Source of the DNA: Atopobium sp.
GTDB lineage: Bacteria; Actinomycetota; Coriobacteriia; Coriobacteriales; Atopobiaceae
DNA length: 64,000 nucleotides
Assembly (NCBI GenBank): GCA_022732885.1
Contig: JAIJTS010000007.1
Span: 16,004-80,003, forward strand
Direction of reading: 5' to 3'
Shown piece by piece: positions 26,618 through 35,030 of this stretch. A program made the translations under genes and the position numbers. The first letter of the stretch is position 1. The number at the start of each line of letters is the position of its first letter. A model generated the notes under the pieces. The model was not told the origin of the DNA. It did not search any database and saw nothing but the letters and a program-made list of their open reading frames with translations.

Positions 26618-27736
26618 ATGGCAGATCTAAAAGACGTCACACGCGATAGTTGGATTATGAGCACCTTCCCTGAGTGGGGAACTTGGCTCAATGAAGAGAT
26701 TGATAACGCTGTAGTAGAGCCAGGCCAGGTAGAGATGTGGTGGCTCGGCTGCGTTGGTATTTGGTTTAAGACTCCTGGTGGAGCAAACGTTGCTGTCGAT
26801 TTTTGGGCAGGTAACGGTAAGCGCACCCACGGCAATGGCCTTATGAAGCCTGGTCACCAGATGGCAAATATGGCTGGTGTCCGTGCAATGCAGCCAAACC
26901 TTCGCAACGTTCCATTTGTTATTGATCCATTTGCTATCAAGAATCTTGATGCTGTTGTAGTAACCCACATTCATCAGGATCATATGTCTAAGGAACTTGC
27001 AGCTCAGGTTATTAATAACAACATGACTACCATTGACGAGAATGGCAAAGAGATTCCAGTTCCATTTATTGGACCTAAGGATGCAGTTGATATTTGGGTT
27101 GGCTGGGGTGTTCCTCGCGAGCAGTGCATTGTTGTTAAGCCTGGCGATCGTATCAAGGTTAAGGACATGGAGATTGTTGCGTACGATTCATTTGACCGTA
27201 CCATCATTGTCACCACTACTGATACTACTGAGAATCGCCCAAACCTTTGGGGTAAGTGCCCAATGGATATGGACGAGAAGGCAGTTAACTACCTCTTTGT
27301 CACCCCTGGTGGAAACATCTATCACTCCGGTGACTCTCACTACTCCATTTACTTTGCTAAGCACGGTAAAGACATCGCTAAGGAGTTTGGTGGCGTAGAC
27401 GTCTGCTTTGGCGCTTATGGCTGCAACCCAATTGGTATCCAGGACAAGATGGAAGCAACTGATATGCTTCGTATGGCTGAGGCTCTTCAGTCTAAGGTTG
27501 TTATTCCAATTCACCACGATGTTTGGACTAACTTCCAGGCAGACGTCCAGGAGATCAAGGTTCTTTGGGACATGCGTAAAGATCGCCTTGACTACAAGTT
27601 CCACCCATTCTTCTGGGAGGTCGGCGGCCACTACACCTATCCACAGGACAAGGACCGCTTTGCTTACCATCATGACCGTGGCTTCCACGATTGCTTCGAT
27701 CACGAGCCAAACGTTCCATTCCGTAGCGTTCTCTAA
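26618..27736 (+). CDS. ulaG: L-ascorbate-6-phosphate lactonase
   Basis: 372 residues, close to the E. coli enzyme in length and pattern. It opens ascorbate-6-phosphate to 3-keto-L-gulonate-6-phosphate in the cytosol. It belongs to the metallo-beta-lactamase fold: the metal motif is VVVTHIHQDHMSKELA (near residue 115), followed by GDSHYSIYFAKHGK and PIHHDVWTNFQAD with further His. The N terminus WIMSTFPEWGTWLNEEI is UlaG-specific. GAAAGGAG precedes the ATG after a 120-nt gap. Confidence 0.94.
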   Translation: MADLKDVTRDSWIMSTFPEWGTWLNEEIDNAVVEPGQVEMWWLGCVGIWFKTPGGANVAVDFWAGNGKRTHGNGLMKPGHQMANMAGVRAMQPNLRNVPFVIDPFAIKNLDAVVVTHIHQDHMSKELAAQVINNNMTTIDENGKEIPVPFIGPKDAVDIWVGWGVPREQCIVVKPGDRIKVKDMEIVAYDSFDRTIIVTTTDTTENRPNLWGKCPMDMDEKAVNYLFVTPGGNIYHSGDSHYSIYFAKHGKDIAKEFGGVDVCFGAYGCNPIGIQDKMEATDMLRMAEALQSKVVIPIHHDVWTNFQADVQEIKVLWDMRKDRLDYKFHPFFWEVGGHYTYPQDKDRFAYHHDRGFHDCFDHEPNVPFRSVL

Positions 27737-27748
27737 GGAGCACTCTCT

Positions 27749-28450
27749 ATGATGCTTAAAGAGCTTCGTGATGAAGTGTATGAAGCAAACATGGACCTGC
27801 CCAAGCATGGCCTGGTAGTTTTTACCTGGGGTAATGCTTCTGGTCTTGACCGTGAGCGTGGTCTGTTTGTTATCAAGCCATCGGGTGTCTCCTATGAGAA
27901 GCTGAGCCCAGAGAACTTGGTTGTCTGTGATCTTGATGGAAACGTTGTCGAGGGTGAGCTGAATCCATCCTCCGACACTCCAACTCATGCTTGCTTGTAT
28001 CGTGCATGGGGCGATAAGATCGGCGGCATTGTTCACACTCACTCAACCCACGCGGTTTCTTGGGCACAGGCAGGACGCTCTATTCCTTGCTATGGCACTA
28101 CACACGCAGATTATTTTTACGGAGATATTCCTTGCGTACGTAGTCTTACTAAGGATGAGGTAGAAAGCGCATACGAGCTTGAGACCGGAAACGTCATTGT
28201 TGAGGGCTTTGCTAACTTGGACCCAATTGCAGTTCCAGGAACGCTTCTTCACAACCACGGTCCTTTCTCTTGGGGTAAAGATGCGATGGCTGCTGTATAT
28301 CACGCTGTAGTCATCGAGGAGGTTGCTAAGATGGCAACTCTTACCGAGCTCAATAACCCTAAGGTTCAGGAGGCACCTCAGTACCTTCAGGACAAGCACT
28401 ACATGCGCAAGCATGGTCCAAATGCTTACTACGGACAGGGAAATCACTAA
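27749..28450 (+). CDS. ulaF: L-ribulose-5-phosphate 4-epimerase
   Basis: 233 residues, AraD/UlaF class II aldolase fold. It makes D-xylulose-5-phosphate by a retro-aldol step with a metal. Seen are TWGNASGLD, IKPSGVSYEKLSPENLVVCD, the metal His pair in GGIVHTHSTHA and a third metal His in LLHNHGPFSWG. AAGGAG overlaps the ulaG stop region 8 nt before the ATG, so the two genes are closely coupled. It is the last step before pentose-phosphate metabolism. Confidence 0.94.
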   Translation: MMLKELRDEVYEANMDLPKHGLVVFTWGNASGLDRERGLFVIKPSGVSYEKLSPENLVVCDLDGNVVEGELNPSSDTPTHACLYRAWGDKIGGIVHTHSTHAVSWAQAGRSIPCYGTTHADYFYGDIPCVRSLTKDEVESAYELETGNVIVEGFANLDPIAVPGTLLHNHGPFSWGKDAMAAVYHAVVIEEVAKMATLTELNNPKVQEAPQYLQDKHYMRKHGPNAYYGQGNH

Positions 28451-28481
28451 AGCCTGTTCAGTGAGTAGAATCTGTTTCAGT

Positions 28482-28512
28482 CAGGCGGTCTTTTATAAGG
28501 CCGCCTGTTTTT
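28482..28512 (+). terminator. Terminator-like hairpin between ulaF and ulaE
   Basis: CAGGCGGTC and GGCCGCCTG pair over about 9 bp and TTTTT follows, directly before the AAAAGGAG of ulaE. Partial read-through would set a lower level for ulaE and later genes. Confidence 0.7.
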
Positions 28513-28525
28513 AAAAGGAGAAGTT

Positions 28526-29374
28526 ATGTCCAAGTATCAGCTAGGACTATACGAGAAAGCCACTCCAACTGATCTTTCTTGGGAAGAGCGCCTCAGCGTT
28601 GCAGGGGAGTCTGGCTTTGATTATGTTGAGATCTCTGTTGATGAGTCTGATGCTCGTCTTTCTCGCCTTGAATGGACTGGTGATCAGCGCGCAGCGGTTC
28701 GACAGGCAATGGTAAACTCTGGTGTTCGTCTGGGCTCAATGTGCCTTTCTGGTCATCGTAAGTATCCTTTTGGCTCTCGTGATCAGAAAACTCGTGAGCG
28801 TAGTCTTGAGATTATGCAGAAGGCACTTGATCTTGCAGGTGATCTGGGACTTCATACCATCCAGCTCGCTGGCTATGACGTGTACTACGAGGACGGTGCA
28901 GAGGATACTCGTAAGTACTTTGAGGAAAATCTGGCAAAGGCCGTAGAAATGGCTGCTCAGGCAGGCATTGTCATGGGCTTTGAGACCATGGAGACTCCTT
29001 TTATGGATACGGTCGAAAAGGCCATGCACTACGTAAGTCTTATCAACAGCCCTTATCTTGGTGTTTATCCTGATGCCGGTAACCTTACCAATGCATCGTT
29101 TATTTATGGCAACACCGTTGCCGATGATATCGCTCTTGGCGCAGGTCATATTTTTGCTGCACACCTTAAAGAGACTGTTGCTGGCGCTTATCGTGAGATT
29201 CCATTCTCTACTGGTACTACTGATTACGAGGGTGCTCTGTCTCAGCTTGTGCCACAGGGGGTCAGACGTTTTGTTGCCGAGATGTGGTATACCGGCAATG
29301 AAAACTGGAAGGAAGACCTGGTCTTTGCTTCTACGTACGTTCGAAGCAAAATTGATAAGGCATTTGAGGGATAA
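28526..29374 (+). CDS. ulaE: L-ribulose-5-phosphate (L-xylulose-5-P) 3-epimerase
   Basis: 282 residues, UlaE/SgaU family of xylose-isomerase-like TIM barrels. It turns L-xylulose-5-phosphate into L-ribulose-5-phosphate. Diagnostic blocks are YQLGLYEKATP at the start, GFDYVEISVDESDARLSRL, SMCLSGHRKYPFGS, ETMETPFMDTVEKA with the catalytic Glu, and FAAHLKETVAGAYREIPFSTG (quoted in part). AAAAGGAG precedes the ATG. It follows ulaF after a hairpin. Confidence 0.94.
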   Translation: MSKYQLGLYEKATPTDLSWEERLSVAGESGFDYVEISVDESDARLSRLEWTGDQRAAVRQAMVNSGVRLGSMCLSGHRKYPFGSRDQKTRERSLEIMQKALDLAGDLGLHTIQLAGYDVYYEDGAEDTRKYFEENLAKAVEMAAQAGIVMGFETMETPFMDTVEKAMHYVSLINSPYLGVYPDAGNLTNASFIYGNTVADDIALGAGHIFAAHLKETVAGAYREIPFSTGTTDYEGALSQLVPQGVRRFVAEMWYTGNENWKEDLVFASTYVRSKIDKAFEG

Positions 29375-29507
29375 ACAGCCTTTTTACACTTGTTTTTGGG
29401 TTTTTGCTATAGACGGTATTTAAGAATCTGTACAATAGGCATTAGCTCTTTCTTAGTACGACGTACGTTTCCAAACTCGTTTAAGTTTGTACAGGGAAGG
29501 ATTACAC

Positions 29508-30188
29508 ATGAAGTTTTTTATTGATACTGCGGATATCGATGAGATTTCTGAAGCTTTAAGCTGGGGCTGCTTAGCAGGTGTTACTACTAACCCATCACTG
29601 TACGCAAAGATCGGTGGCAAGCTTGCTGACTTTGAGTCTCATATGGTCAAGATTGCTCAGCTTTGCGAAGGTCTTCCTGTTTCTGCTGAGTCAACAGCAA
29701 CAACAACCGAGGGTATGATTGAGGAAGGTCGCCATCTGGCTTCTCTTGCTCCAAATATTGTTGTTAAGCTTCCTATCTGTGCAGAGAGCCTTGCTGCAAC
29801 TCGTCAGCTTGCTTCTGAGGGAATCCGCGTCAACATGACATTGATTTTCTCGGCTCCTCAAGCTCTTCTTGCTGCAAACGCTGGAGCTCGTTACATTTCA
29901 CCATTTGTTGGTCGTTTTGATGATATTGGTGAGGACGGTATTGAGCAGCTTGGAACCGTCGTTCAGTGCATTGAGAATTATGCATGGGATAAAAATGTTG
30001 ATCATACGGTAGAGATTATTACGGCTTCTGTTCGTACTCCAAATCACGTAACACAAGCCGCTCTACTTGGAGCTGATATTGCAACTGTTCCATTTGGAGC
30101 TCTGAAAAAGTGCCTGAAGCATCCTCTGACCGATGCTGGCCTCAAGTCTTTTGAAGCAGACTGGGAAAAGGTTAAGGCTCAGCAATAA
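29508..30188 (+). CDS. Transaldolase / fructose-6-phosphate aldolase-type (TalC family)
   Basis: 226 residues, the short single-domain transaldolase family. It starts MKFFIDTADIDEI, then GCLAGVTTNPSLYAKIG, and the Schiff-base Lys is in APNIVVKLPI (Lys about 87). RYISPFVGRFDDIG and TVPFGALKKCLKHPLTDAGL complete it. It moves a three-carbon unit between sugar phosphates, linking pentose products to glycolysis. I chose the ATG at 29508 because GGAAGG precedes it. The short form may act as transaldolase or as F6P aldolase; the sequence alone does not decide. Confidence 0.9.
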   Translation: MKFFIDTADIDEISEALSWGCLAGVTTNPSLYAKIGGKLADFESHMVKIAQLCEGLPVSAESTATTTEGMIEEGRHLASLAPNIVVKLPICAESLAATRQLASEGIRVNMTLIFSAPQALLAANAGARYISPFVGRFDDIGEDGIEQLGTVVQCIENYAWDKNVDHTVEIITASVRTPNHVTQAALLGADIATVPFGALKKCLKHPLTDAGLKSFEADWEKVKAQQ

Positions 30189-30196
30189 TAGTGATG

Positions 30197-30229
30197 AAGT
30201 ACGCCCAACCAAGGTTGGGCGTACTTGTT
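30197..30229 (+). terminator. Terminator-like hairpin before the transketolase genes
   Basis: AAGTACGCCCAACC and GGTTGGGCGTACTT pair over 12-14 bp with a very short loop, then GTTTTAG and the ribosome site of the next gene. Confidence 0.68.
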
Positions 30230-30244
30230 TTAGAGAGGATAAGA

Positions 30245-31174
30245 ATGGGAACATCTGCATTACCTGAGCGTAATCTTACTGATGATGAGCTCAAACTTGC
30301 AGCCAATACGCTAAGACGTGACGTCATTGATATGCTTGAGAAAAGCAAGTCGGGTCATCCCGGTGGCTCATTGAGCGCGGCAGATATTGTGGTTACATTG
30401 TTCTTCTCGGGAGTGATGAAGTACAACCACAATAATCCAGAAGACCACACCGAGGATAGGTTTTTCCTGTCCAAAGGTCACGTGGCCCCTGTGCTGTATG
30501 CTGCGTACCACCTGCTTGATTGGCTCCATGATGAGGATATGGTTACTCTCCGTCAACTTGGTAGTCGTCTGCAGGGTCATCCAGATTGCCACGCATGTCC
30601 TGGTATTGAGGTTTGCTCTGGTTCTTTGGGCCAGGGCCTCTCGGTAGCAGCAGGATGCGCTCTGGGCCTCTCTTTAGACGCTCTAGCAAGCGGCGAGCGC
30701 GCCAAGAAGGTCTTTGTCCTTCTGGGCGATGGCGAGCTGCAGGAGGGCTCTAACTGGGAGGCATGCATGTTTGCGGCTCACCAGAAGCTAGATAACCTTA
30801 TTGCCATTGTTGATCTTAATAACTTACAGATTGACGGCCATGTAACTGACGTGTGTTCTCTGGGCGATATTGACGAGAAGTTCCGTTCTTTTGGTTGGAA
30901 TGTATTGCGTGTTAATGGTCACGAGGTGACTGAGGTGCGCCAGGCACTTCTCGCTGCACGAGATGGTCGTGAGGCAGGAAACACCGCACCTACCGTAGTC
31001 ATTTGTCAGACTGTTAAAGGCAAGGGTGTCTCGTTTATGGAGGATAAGGCATCCTGGCATGGTAATGCTCCTTCAGCTGAGCAGGCTGATCTTGCGCGAG
31101 AAGAACTTGATGCTGCAAGAGAGCTTCTTTTGATTGATCTTCAGACTGAAGGTAAGGAGGTTGCCAATGTCTAG
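30245..31174 (+). CDS. Transketolase, N-terminal (TPP-binding) subunit
   Basis: 309 residues. It carries the diphosphate half of a split transketolase: SKSGHPGGSLSAADIVVTLF near residue 33, FLSKGHVAPVLYAAYHL, GSLGQGLSVAAGCALG, and the TPP/metal motif GDGELQEGSNWEACMFA with VDLNNLQIDG. I chose the ATG at 30245 after AGAGGAT; the earlier start at 30191 lies in the hairpin. It must pair with the next product, whose start it overlaps by 8 nt. It consumes D-xylulose-5-phosphate made by UlaF. Confidence 0.93.
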   Translation: MGTSALPERNLTDDELKLAANTLRRDVIDMLEKSKSGHPGGSLSAADIVVTLFFSGVMKYNHNNPEDHTEDRFFLSKGHVAPVLYAAYHLLDWLHDEDMVTLRQLGSRLQGHPDCHACPGIEVCSGSLGQGLSVAAGCALGLSLDALASGERAKKVFVLLGDGELQEGSNWEACMFAAHQKLDNLIAIVDLNNLQIDGHVTDVCSLGDIDEKFRSFGWNVLRVNGHEVTEVRQALLAARDGREAGNTAPTVVICQTVKGKGVSFMEDKASWHGNAPSAEQADLAREELDAARELLLIDLQTEGKEVANV

Positions 31175-32093
31175 AGCAACTCGTGAGGCATACGGTCAGA
31201 CTCTTGTTGAGCTGGTAAATGAGGGCCACGATATTGTTGCTGTTGATGCAGATCTTGCTGGCTCCACTAAGCTTGCTGACCTCCAGAAGGCCTTCCCCCA
31301 GCGTATGGTTGACGTGGGTATTGCCGAGCAGAACATGGTAGGTATTGCGTCAGGACTTTCGCTCACAGGACGTACCGTGTTTACCGGCTCGTTTGCCGTG
31401 TTTGCTACTGGTCGTGCCTATGATCAGATTAGAAATACCGTGTGCGACTCTGGTCTTAATGTAAAGATTTGTCCAACGCATGCAGGTATTACGGTAGGAG
31501 AGGACGGCGCCACCCACCAGTCTCTTGAAGACATTGGCATGATGCGAGCCTTGCCTCAGATGCGTGTGCTTGTTCCTGCAGACTACAACGCTACTAGGGC
31601 AGCGCTTAGACTTGCCGCTGAAGCCGATGGCCCCTTCTACGTGCGCATGGGTCGCCACAAGGTTGCTGACATCTACGATGAGTCTTTCAAGGGAGGCCTG
31701 CCTTTTGCAAACGTCCTGCGTGAGGGTACCGACGTTACCATTGCTGCCTGCGGTGTTGAGGTTGCTCAGGCACTTGCAGCCGCAGATTTGCTGGCAGAGG
31801 AGAAGATCTCTGCCGAGGTCATTGACGTGTTCTCCATTAAGCCTTTGGACGAGGAAGTTATTTTGGCATCTGCCGAGAAGACCCGTCATGTGGTAACCGT
31901 TGAGGAGCACAACATTGCAACAGGTCTTGGAGCTGCTGTTGCTGAGCTATTAGCCGAGCAGTTGCCTACGCCTATGCGCTTTGCTGGCATGCGAACTTTT
32001 GGCACTTCTGCTCCTGGTGATGTTTTGCTTTCGCACTTTGGGCTAGATGCTGAGGGCATTGCTGCTCGCGTTAGAGAGTTTTTACTCTCGTAG
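31167..32093 (+). CDS. Transketolase, C-terminal subunit
   Basis: 308 residues with the pyrimidine-binding domain (about 5-165) and the C-terminal transketolase domain (about 180-305). Seen are AVDADLAGSTKLADLQKAFP, the catalytic Glu region VDVGIAEQNMVGIASGLSLT, FATGRAYDQIRNTVC, GEDGATHQSLEDIGMMRALP and a late TVEEHNIATGLGAAVAE. AAGGAGG precedes the ATG at 31167, overlapping the previous gene by 8 nt, so the subunits are coupled 1:1. Last gene of the ascorbate-type operon. Confidence 0.94.
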   Translation: MSRATREAYGQTLVELVNEGHDIVAVDADLAGSTKLADLQKAFPQRMVDVGIAEQNMVGIASGLSLTGRTVFTGSFAVFATGRAYDQIRNTVCDSGLNVKICPTHAGITVGEDGATHQSLEDIGMMRALPQMRVLVPADYNATRAALRLAAEADGPFYVRMGRHKVADIYDESFKGGLPFANVLREGTDVTIAACGVEVAQALAAADLLAEEKISAEVIDVFSIKPLDEEVILASAEKTRHVVTVEEHNIATGLGAAVAELLAEQLPTPMRFAGMRTFGTSAPGDVLLSHFGLDAEGIAARVREFLLS

Positions 32094-32139
32094 TTTTGTC
32101 ATATTTCGATGACAAATACAATTAAAGGCGGGATGAAAT

Positions 32140-33045
32140 TTGAAAGGGAATTCTTTAGGAGAGGTTATCTATTCTATTCGTCATAGTAAAGGTTTGACGC
32201 AGGAGCAGCTTGCAGAGGGCATTTGTTCTCCGGTTTCTCTTTCCAGAATTGAAAATGGCCGACAAATGCCCTCAAAGGTAATTTTGGATGCATTGTTGAG
32301 CAGACTTGGGGCGAGTACTTATCAACTTTGTGACATTTTTTATCAAAGTGATTGCCAACGCAGCTTTAATGAAATAGTAAGACGAGCAAGTCTGCTTATA
32401 GAAGTAGGAAAAATTCAACAGGGCTTATCCTTATTGAAGGGCTTGAATGAAAATGATGCATCTAGTGCATTAGAACGACAGTCAGTTCTGCTTGTACAGG
32501 CAGCTGCACTACTTAAGCAGAATAAGAACCCCGAAGATTCATGCGCTAAGTTATATGAGGCTTTGAAGTGTACAAAGCCTCATATTGATTTATCTGATTT
32601 CCGACATGAACTTTTATCTCCTATTGAAGCAGAAATAATAGGTTTGATGGTTGTGGCATTTCAACAAAAGAAAGCCTGTATTGAGGCCATCCGAATAGGA
32701 GAAGAACTTGCAAAAAACCTTTCTATTCAACAAACGAGCAACAATGACTTTATGCTTGTTCGTATTAACCTTGAGGTTAATATATCTTCATGCTTAGATC
32801 TTGAGGGAAGGTTTGAAGAGGCTGCTCAGCATGCGTATCTAGCAAGAGATTTAAGTATTGAAAGCCATGAACAGATACTTTTACCGGTGATTTTTTATTT
32901 AATTGCTCGATCTGAATTTCGGAGTGGAGATGTTGAGAAGGCACGCTCAATAATGCAGACAATTATTCCGTATATGGAACTTATTGGTCAATATGATAAT
33001 GCGGAAATGGTGCGTGCCTTTATTAAAGAAAATCTAAGCGCTTAA
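32140..33045 (+). CDS. XRE regulator with helical-repeat domain (Rgg/RRNPP-like)
   Basis: 301 residues. An XRE HTH at about 5-60 (IRHSKGLTQEQLAEGICSPV, LSRIENGRQMPSKVILDALL) is followed by about 230 residues of helical, TPR-like repeats (EEAAQHAYLARDLSIESHEQ). That layout is the one of Rgg/PlcR-type regulators that sense short secreted peptides. The start is TTG 32140, preceded by AAAGGCGGG; no in-frame ATG is better. It stands 187 nt before an ABC exporter on the same strand, which suggests it controls the exporter. AT-rich compared with the operon before it. Confidence 0.78.
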   Translation: MKGNSLGEVIYSIRHSKGLTQEQLAEGICSPVSLSRIENGRQMPSKVILDALLSRLGASTYQLCDIFYQSDCQRSFNEIVRRASLLIEVGKIQQGLSLLKGLNENDASSALERQSVLLVQAAALLKQNKNPEDSCAKLYEALKCTKPHIDLSDFRHELLSPIEAEIIGLMVVAFQQKKACIEAIRIGEELAKNLSIQQTSNNDFMLVRINLEVNISSCLDLEGRFEEAAQHAYLARDLSIESHEQILLPVIFYLIARSEFRSGDVEKARSIMQTIIPYMELIGQYDNAEMVRAFIKENLSA

Positions 33046-33184
33046 AGACAGTAAGTAAGGCATTCTATAGTTCTTATTACCAAAAGTTAAAATTTTTACG
33101 TGTCATTTTCATTATTTTGAAATTTTGCATAGATACTTAACATCTGAGGTAATACAAGAATTTTCACGAAATGTTATGGATAAC

Positions 33185-33228
33185 CTCCTCTTTTTTCGAG
33201 ATGATGTGCTCATCAAAGAGAAGAGGAG
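33185..33228 (+). promoter_or_regulatory. Possible RBS-masking hairpin before the exporter gene
   Basis: CTCCTCTT (33185-33192) is the exact complement of AAGAGGAG (33221-33228), which holds the ribosome site of the gene starting at 33233. Inside, GATGA (33200-33204) pairs with TCATC (33210-33214). A second pairing, CTCTTT (33188-33193) with AAAGAG (33215-33220), would compete and leave the ribosome site free. The design fits translational control. Confidence 0.45.
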
Positions 33229-33232
33229 TGGA

Positions 33233-34858
33233 ATGAAAAATATAAAGTATCTTTTAAAGAATGCTGGTAAATGGAATGTAATCATTTTTGTACTAGTGCA
33301 AATTGTGAGTTCTTGTGTTGTTGCTGGTGTGGCTCTTTTATTAAGTGCACTTCTCAATACAGTTTCTGAAGTTATTATTTCAGGAGATATTGCTCGGTTA
33401 CTTCAATTTATAGGTCTATGTTGTATATATGCTATAGCGACTGGCATTCTTTTTATATTACTGGGATACGTGCGTGCCCGTCTGGTTTGTGACTCCGTAA
33501 TTAAGATGAGAAATTCTGCAGTAAAAGCTTATTTGAGCAGAAAAAATACTGAAGATATGAATGAGAACAGCGCTGAGTTTCTTTCTCTTTTAAGTCAGAA
33601 TATGGATACCATTGAAAAAGATTGGCTTAACGGATTGCTTGATGCATTTGCTTCATGCTGCGAAATTATTATTGCAAGCCTCTTACTCTTGTACATTAAT
33701 CCAATAGTGGCAGTGATTTCGATACTTGTGATGGCAATTCCAACAATAATTCCTGGAGTATTTTCAAAAAAACTCGCACAAAGCCAAGAGGAAATCGTAA
33801 CAAATACGGTTTCCTACAACGGACAGATTCGCGATATATCACTTGGATTTGATGTCATTAAATCATTCCACAAAGAAAGTAACTTTACAGATCGACATTT
33901 GTTAGCTGCACAGGGATTGGAAGGAAAAAAAGCACATTTATCTGAGATTACAGCGCTTATATCTGGACTTGTTACAACAATTTCCGTTTCATCTCAATTT
34001 ATCATTATGGGAATAACGGGTATTTTTGCAGTGCAAGGTCTTGTTTCTCTTGGCAGCGTTGTGGCTGTGACCCAGCTGTCTGGTCAGGTAATTACGCCAG
34101 CTTCAACATTTGCTTCATTGCTTGGTAAAGTTAAGGCAGCTTATCCTGTTCTGAAGATAGTCATGCGCGACGACGAAGAAACTCCGCTTGACGATAAGGC
34201 ACGGTATCGTGATATAAAACATGAAATTGAACTCAAAAACGTTACGTATAGGTATCCAGGCTCAATTTCCGGAGTGTCTAAGATATCCGCGCACTTTGAG
34301 GCCGGAAAGAAGTATGCGATTATCGGGAAAAGTGGAAGTGGAAAGAGCACGCTTTTAAAACTGATTTCAGGTCAAATAAAACCTCAAGGTGGAGACATTT
34401 TAATTGACGGTTTAAAAAATATTTCATGTAATCCAGCAGTAATTCATCAAAATGTGTATTTGTTTGACGATACGCTAAAAAATAACATTACATTCGGAAG
34501 CTCATATAAGGATGAGCAAATCGATGAAGTTATTAAAAAATCTGGTTTATCTGAGGTAGTTGCGGCTCTCCCAAAAGGACTTGATACTCTAGTAGAAGAG
34601 AACGGAAAGCGCTTCTCAGGAGGTGAGAGGCAAAGAATAGCTATTGCGCGAGCCTTACTGTATGGAAAGAAATTACTGCTTGTTGATGAAGCTACATCTG
34701 CGCTGGATGCACACATGGCTTCTGAGGTCGAAAATAACCTGCTAAGTCTAAGCGGAGTTACCATGATTGAAATAACCCATCATTTCAACATTGCACAACA
34801 ATCAAAGTATGATGCTGTTTTTGAAATGACCCCAAGCGGGCTTTTGGAAAGAAAATAA
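33233..34858 (+). CDS. ABC exporter, fused membrane and ATPase domains
   Basis: 541 residues, a half-size exporter acting as a dimer. Six hydrophobic helices fill about 15-290. The ATPase domain (about 320-535) has Walker A IIGKSGSGKSTLLKL, a Q-loop region VIHQNVYLFDD, the signature FSGGERQRIAIARALL, Walker B LLLVDEATSALD and the His switch in EITHHF. There is no C39 peptidase domain. I chose the ATG at 33233 with GAGGAG upstream; the open frame extends to 33125. The neighbour, an Rgg-like regulator, suggests export of or defence against a peptide. No precursor peptide gene is evident. Confidence 0.88.
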   Translation: MKNIKYLLKNAGKWNVIIFVLVQIVSSCVVAGVALLLSALLNTVSEVIISGDIARLLQFIGLCCIYAIATGILFILLGYVRARLVCDSVIKMRNSAVKAYLSRKNTEDMNENSAEFLSLLSQNMDTIEKDWLNGLLDAFASCCEIIIASLLLLYINPIVAVISILVMAIPTIIPGVFSKKLAQSQEEIVTNTVSYNGQIRDISLGFDVIKSFHKESNFTDRHLLAAQGLEGKKAHLSEITALISGLVTTISVSSQFIIMGITGIFAVQGLVSLGSVVAVTQLSGQVITPASTFASLLGKVKAAYPVLKIVMRDDEETPLDDKARYRDIKHEIELKNVTYRYPGSISGVSKISAHFEAGKKYAIIGKSGSGKSTLLKLISGQIKPQGGDILIDGLKNISCNPAVIHQNVYLFDDTLKNNITFGSSYKDEQIDEVIKKSGLSEVVAALPKGLDTLVEENGKRFSGGERQRIAIARALLYGKKLLLVDEATSALDAHMASEVENNLLSLSGVTMIEITHHFNIAQQSKYDAVFEMTPSGLLERK

Positions 34859-34943
34859 TAGGTGCGGCTGAATAAGTTTGTGATAAATACCTTTAAGTTC
34901 AAGTGCGCTTTACCAAAAATAGTAACGGTGAAGAATATGAGAA

Positions 34944-34971
34944 AACCCCAGCTGCTTTAACAGCTGGGGTT
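34944..34971. terminator. Hairpin between the convergent exporter and nfnB genes
   Basis: AACCCCAGCTG (34944-34954 with its leading As) pairs with CAGCTGGGGTT (34961-34971). On the minus strand it is followed by TTTTCTC, so it best terminates nfnB; on plus the T-tract is weak. Confidence 0.75.
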
Positions 34972-35030
34972 GTGCTTGTTACGAAATAAAAACGGAGAAT
35001 CTAAAGCGCGAACCGTCGATTATCCGTCGA

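Noticed and set aside
30191..30244. Earlier start for the transketolase N-terminal subunit
   Set aside because: The region is a perfect hairpin and has no ribosome site; the ATG at 30245 has both a ribosome site and a family-like N terminus.
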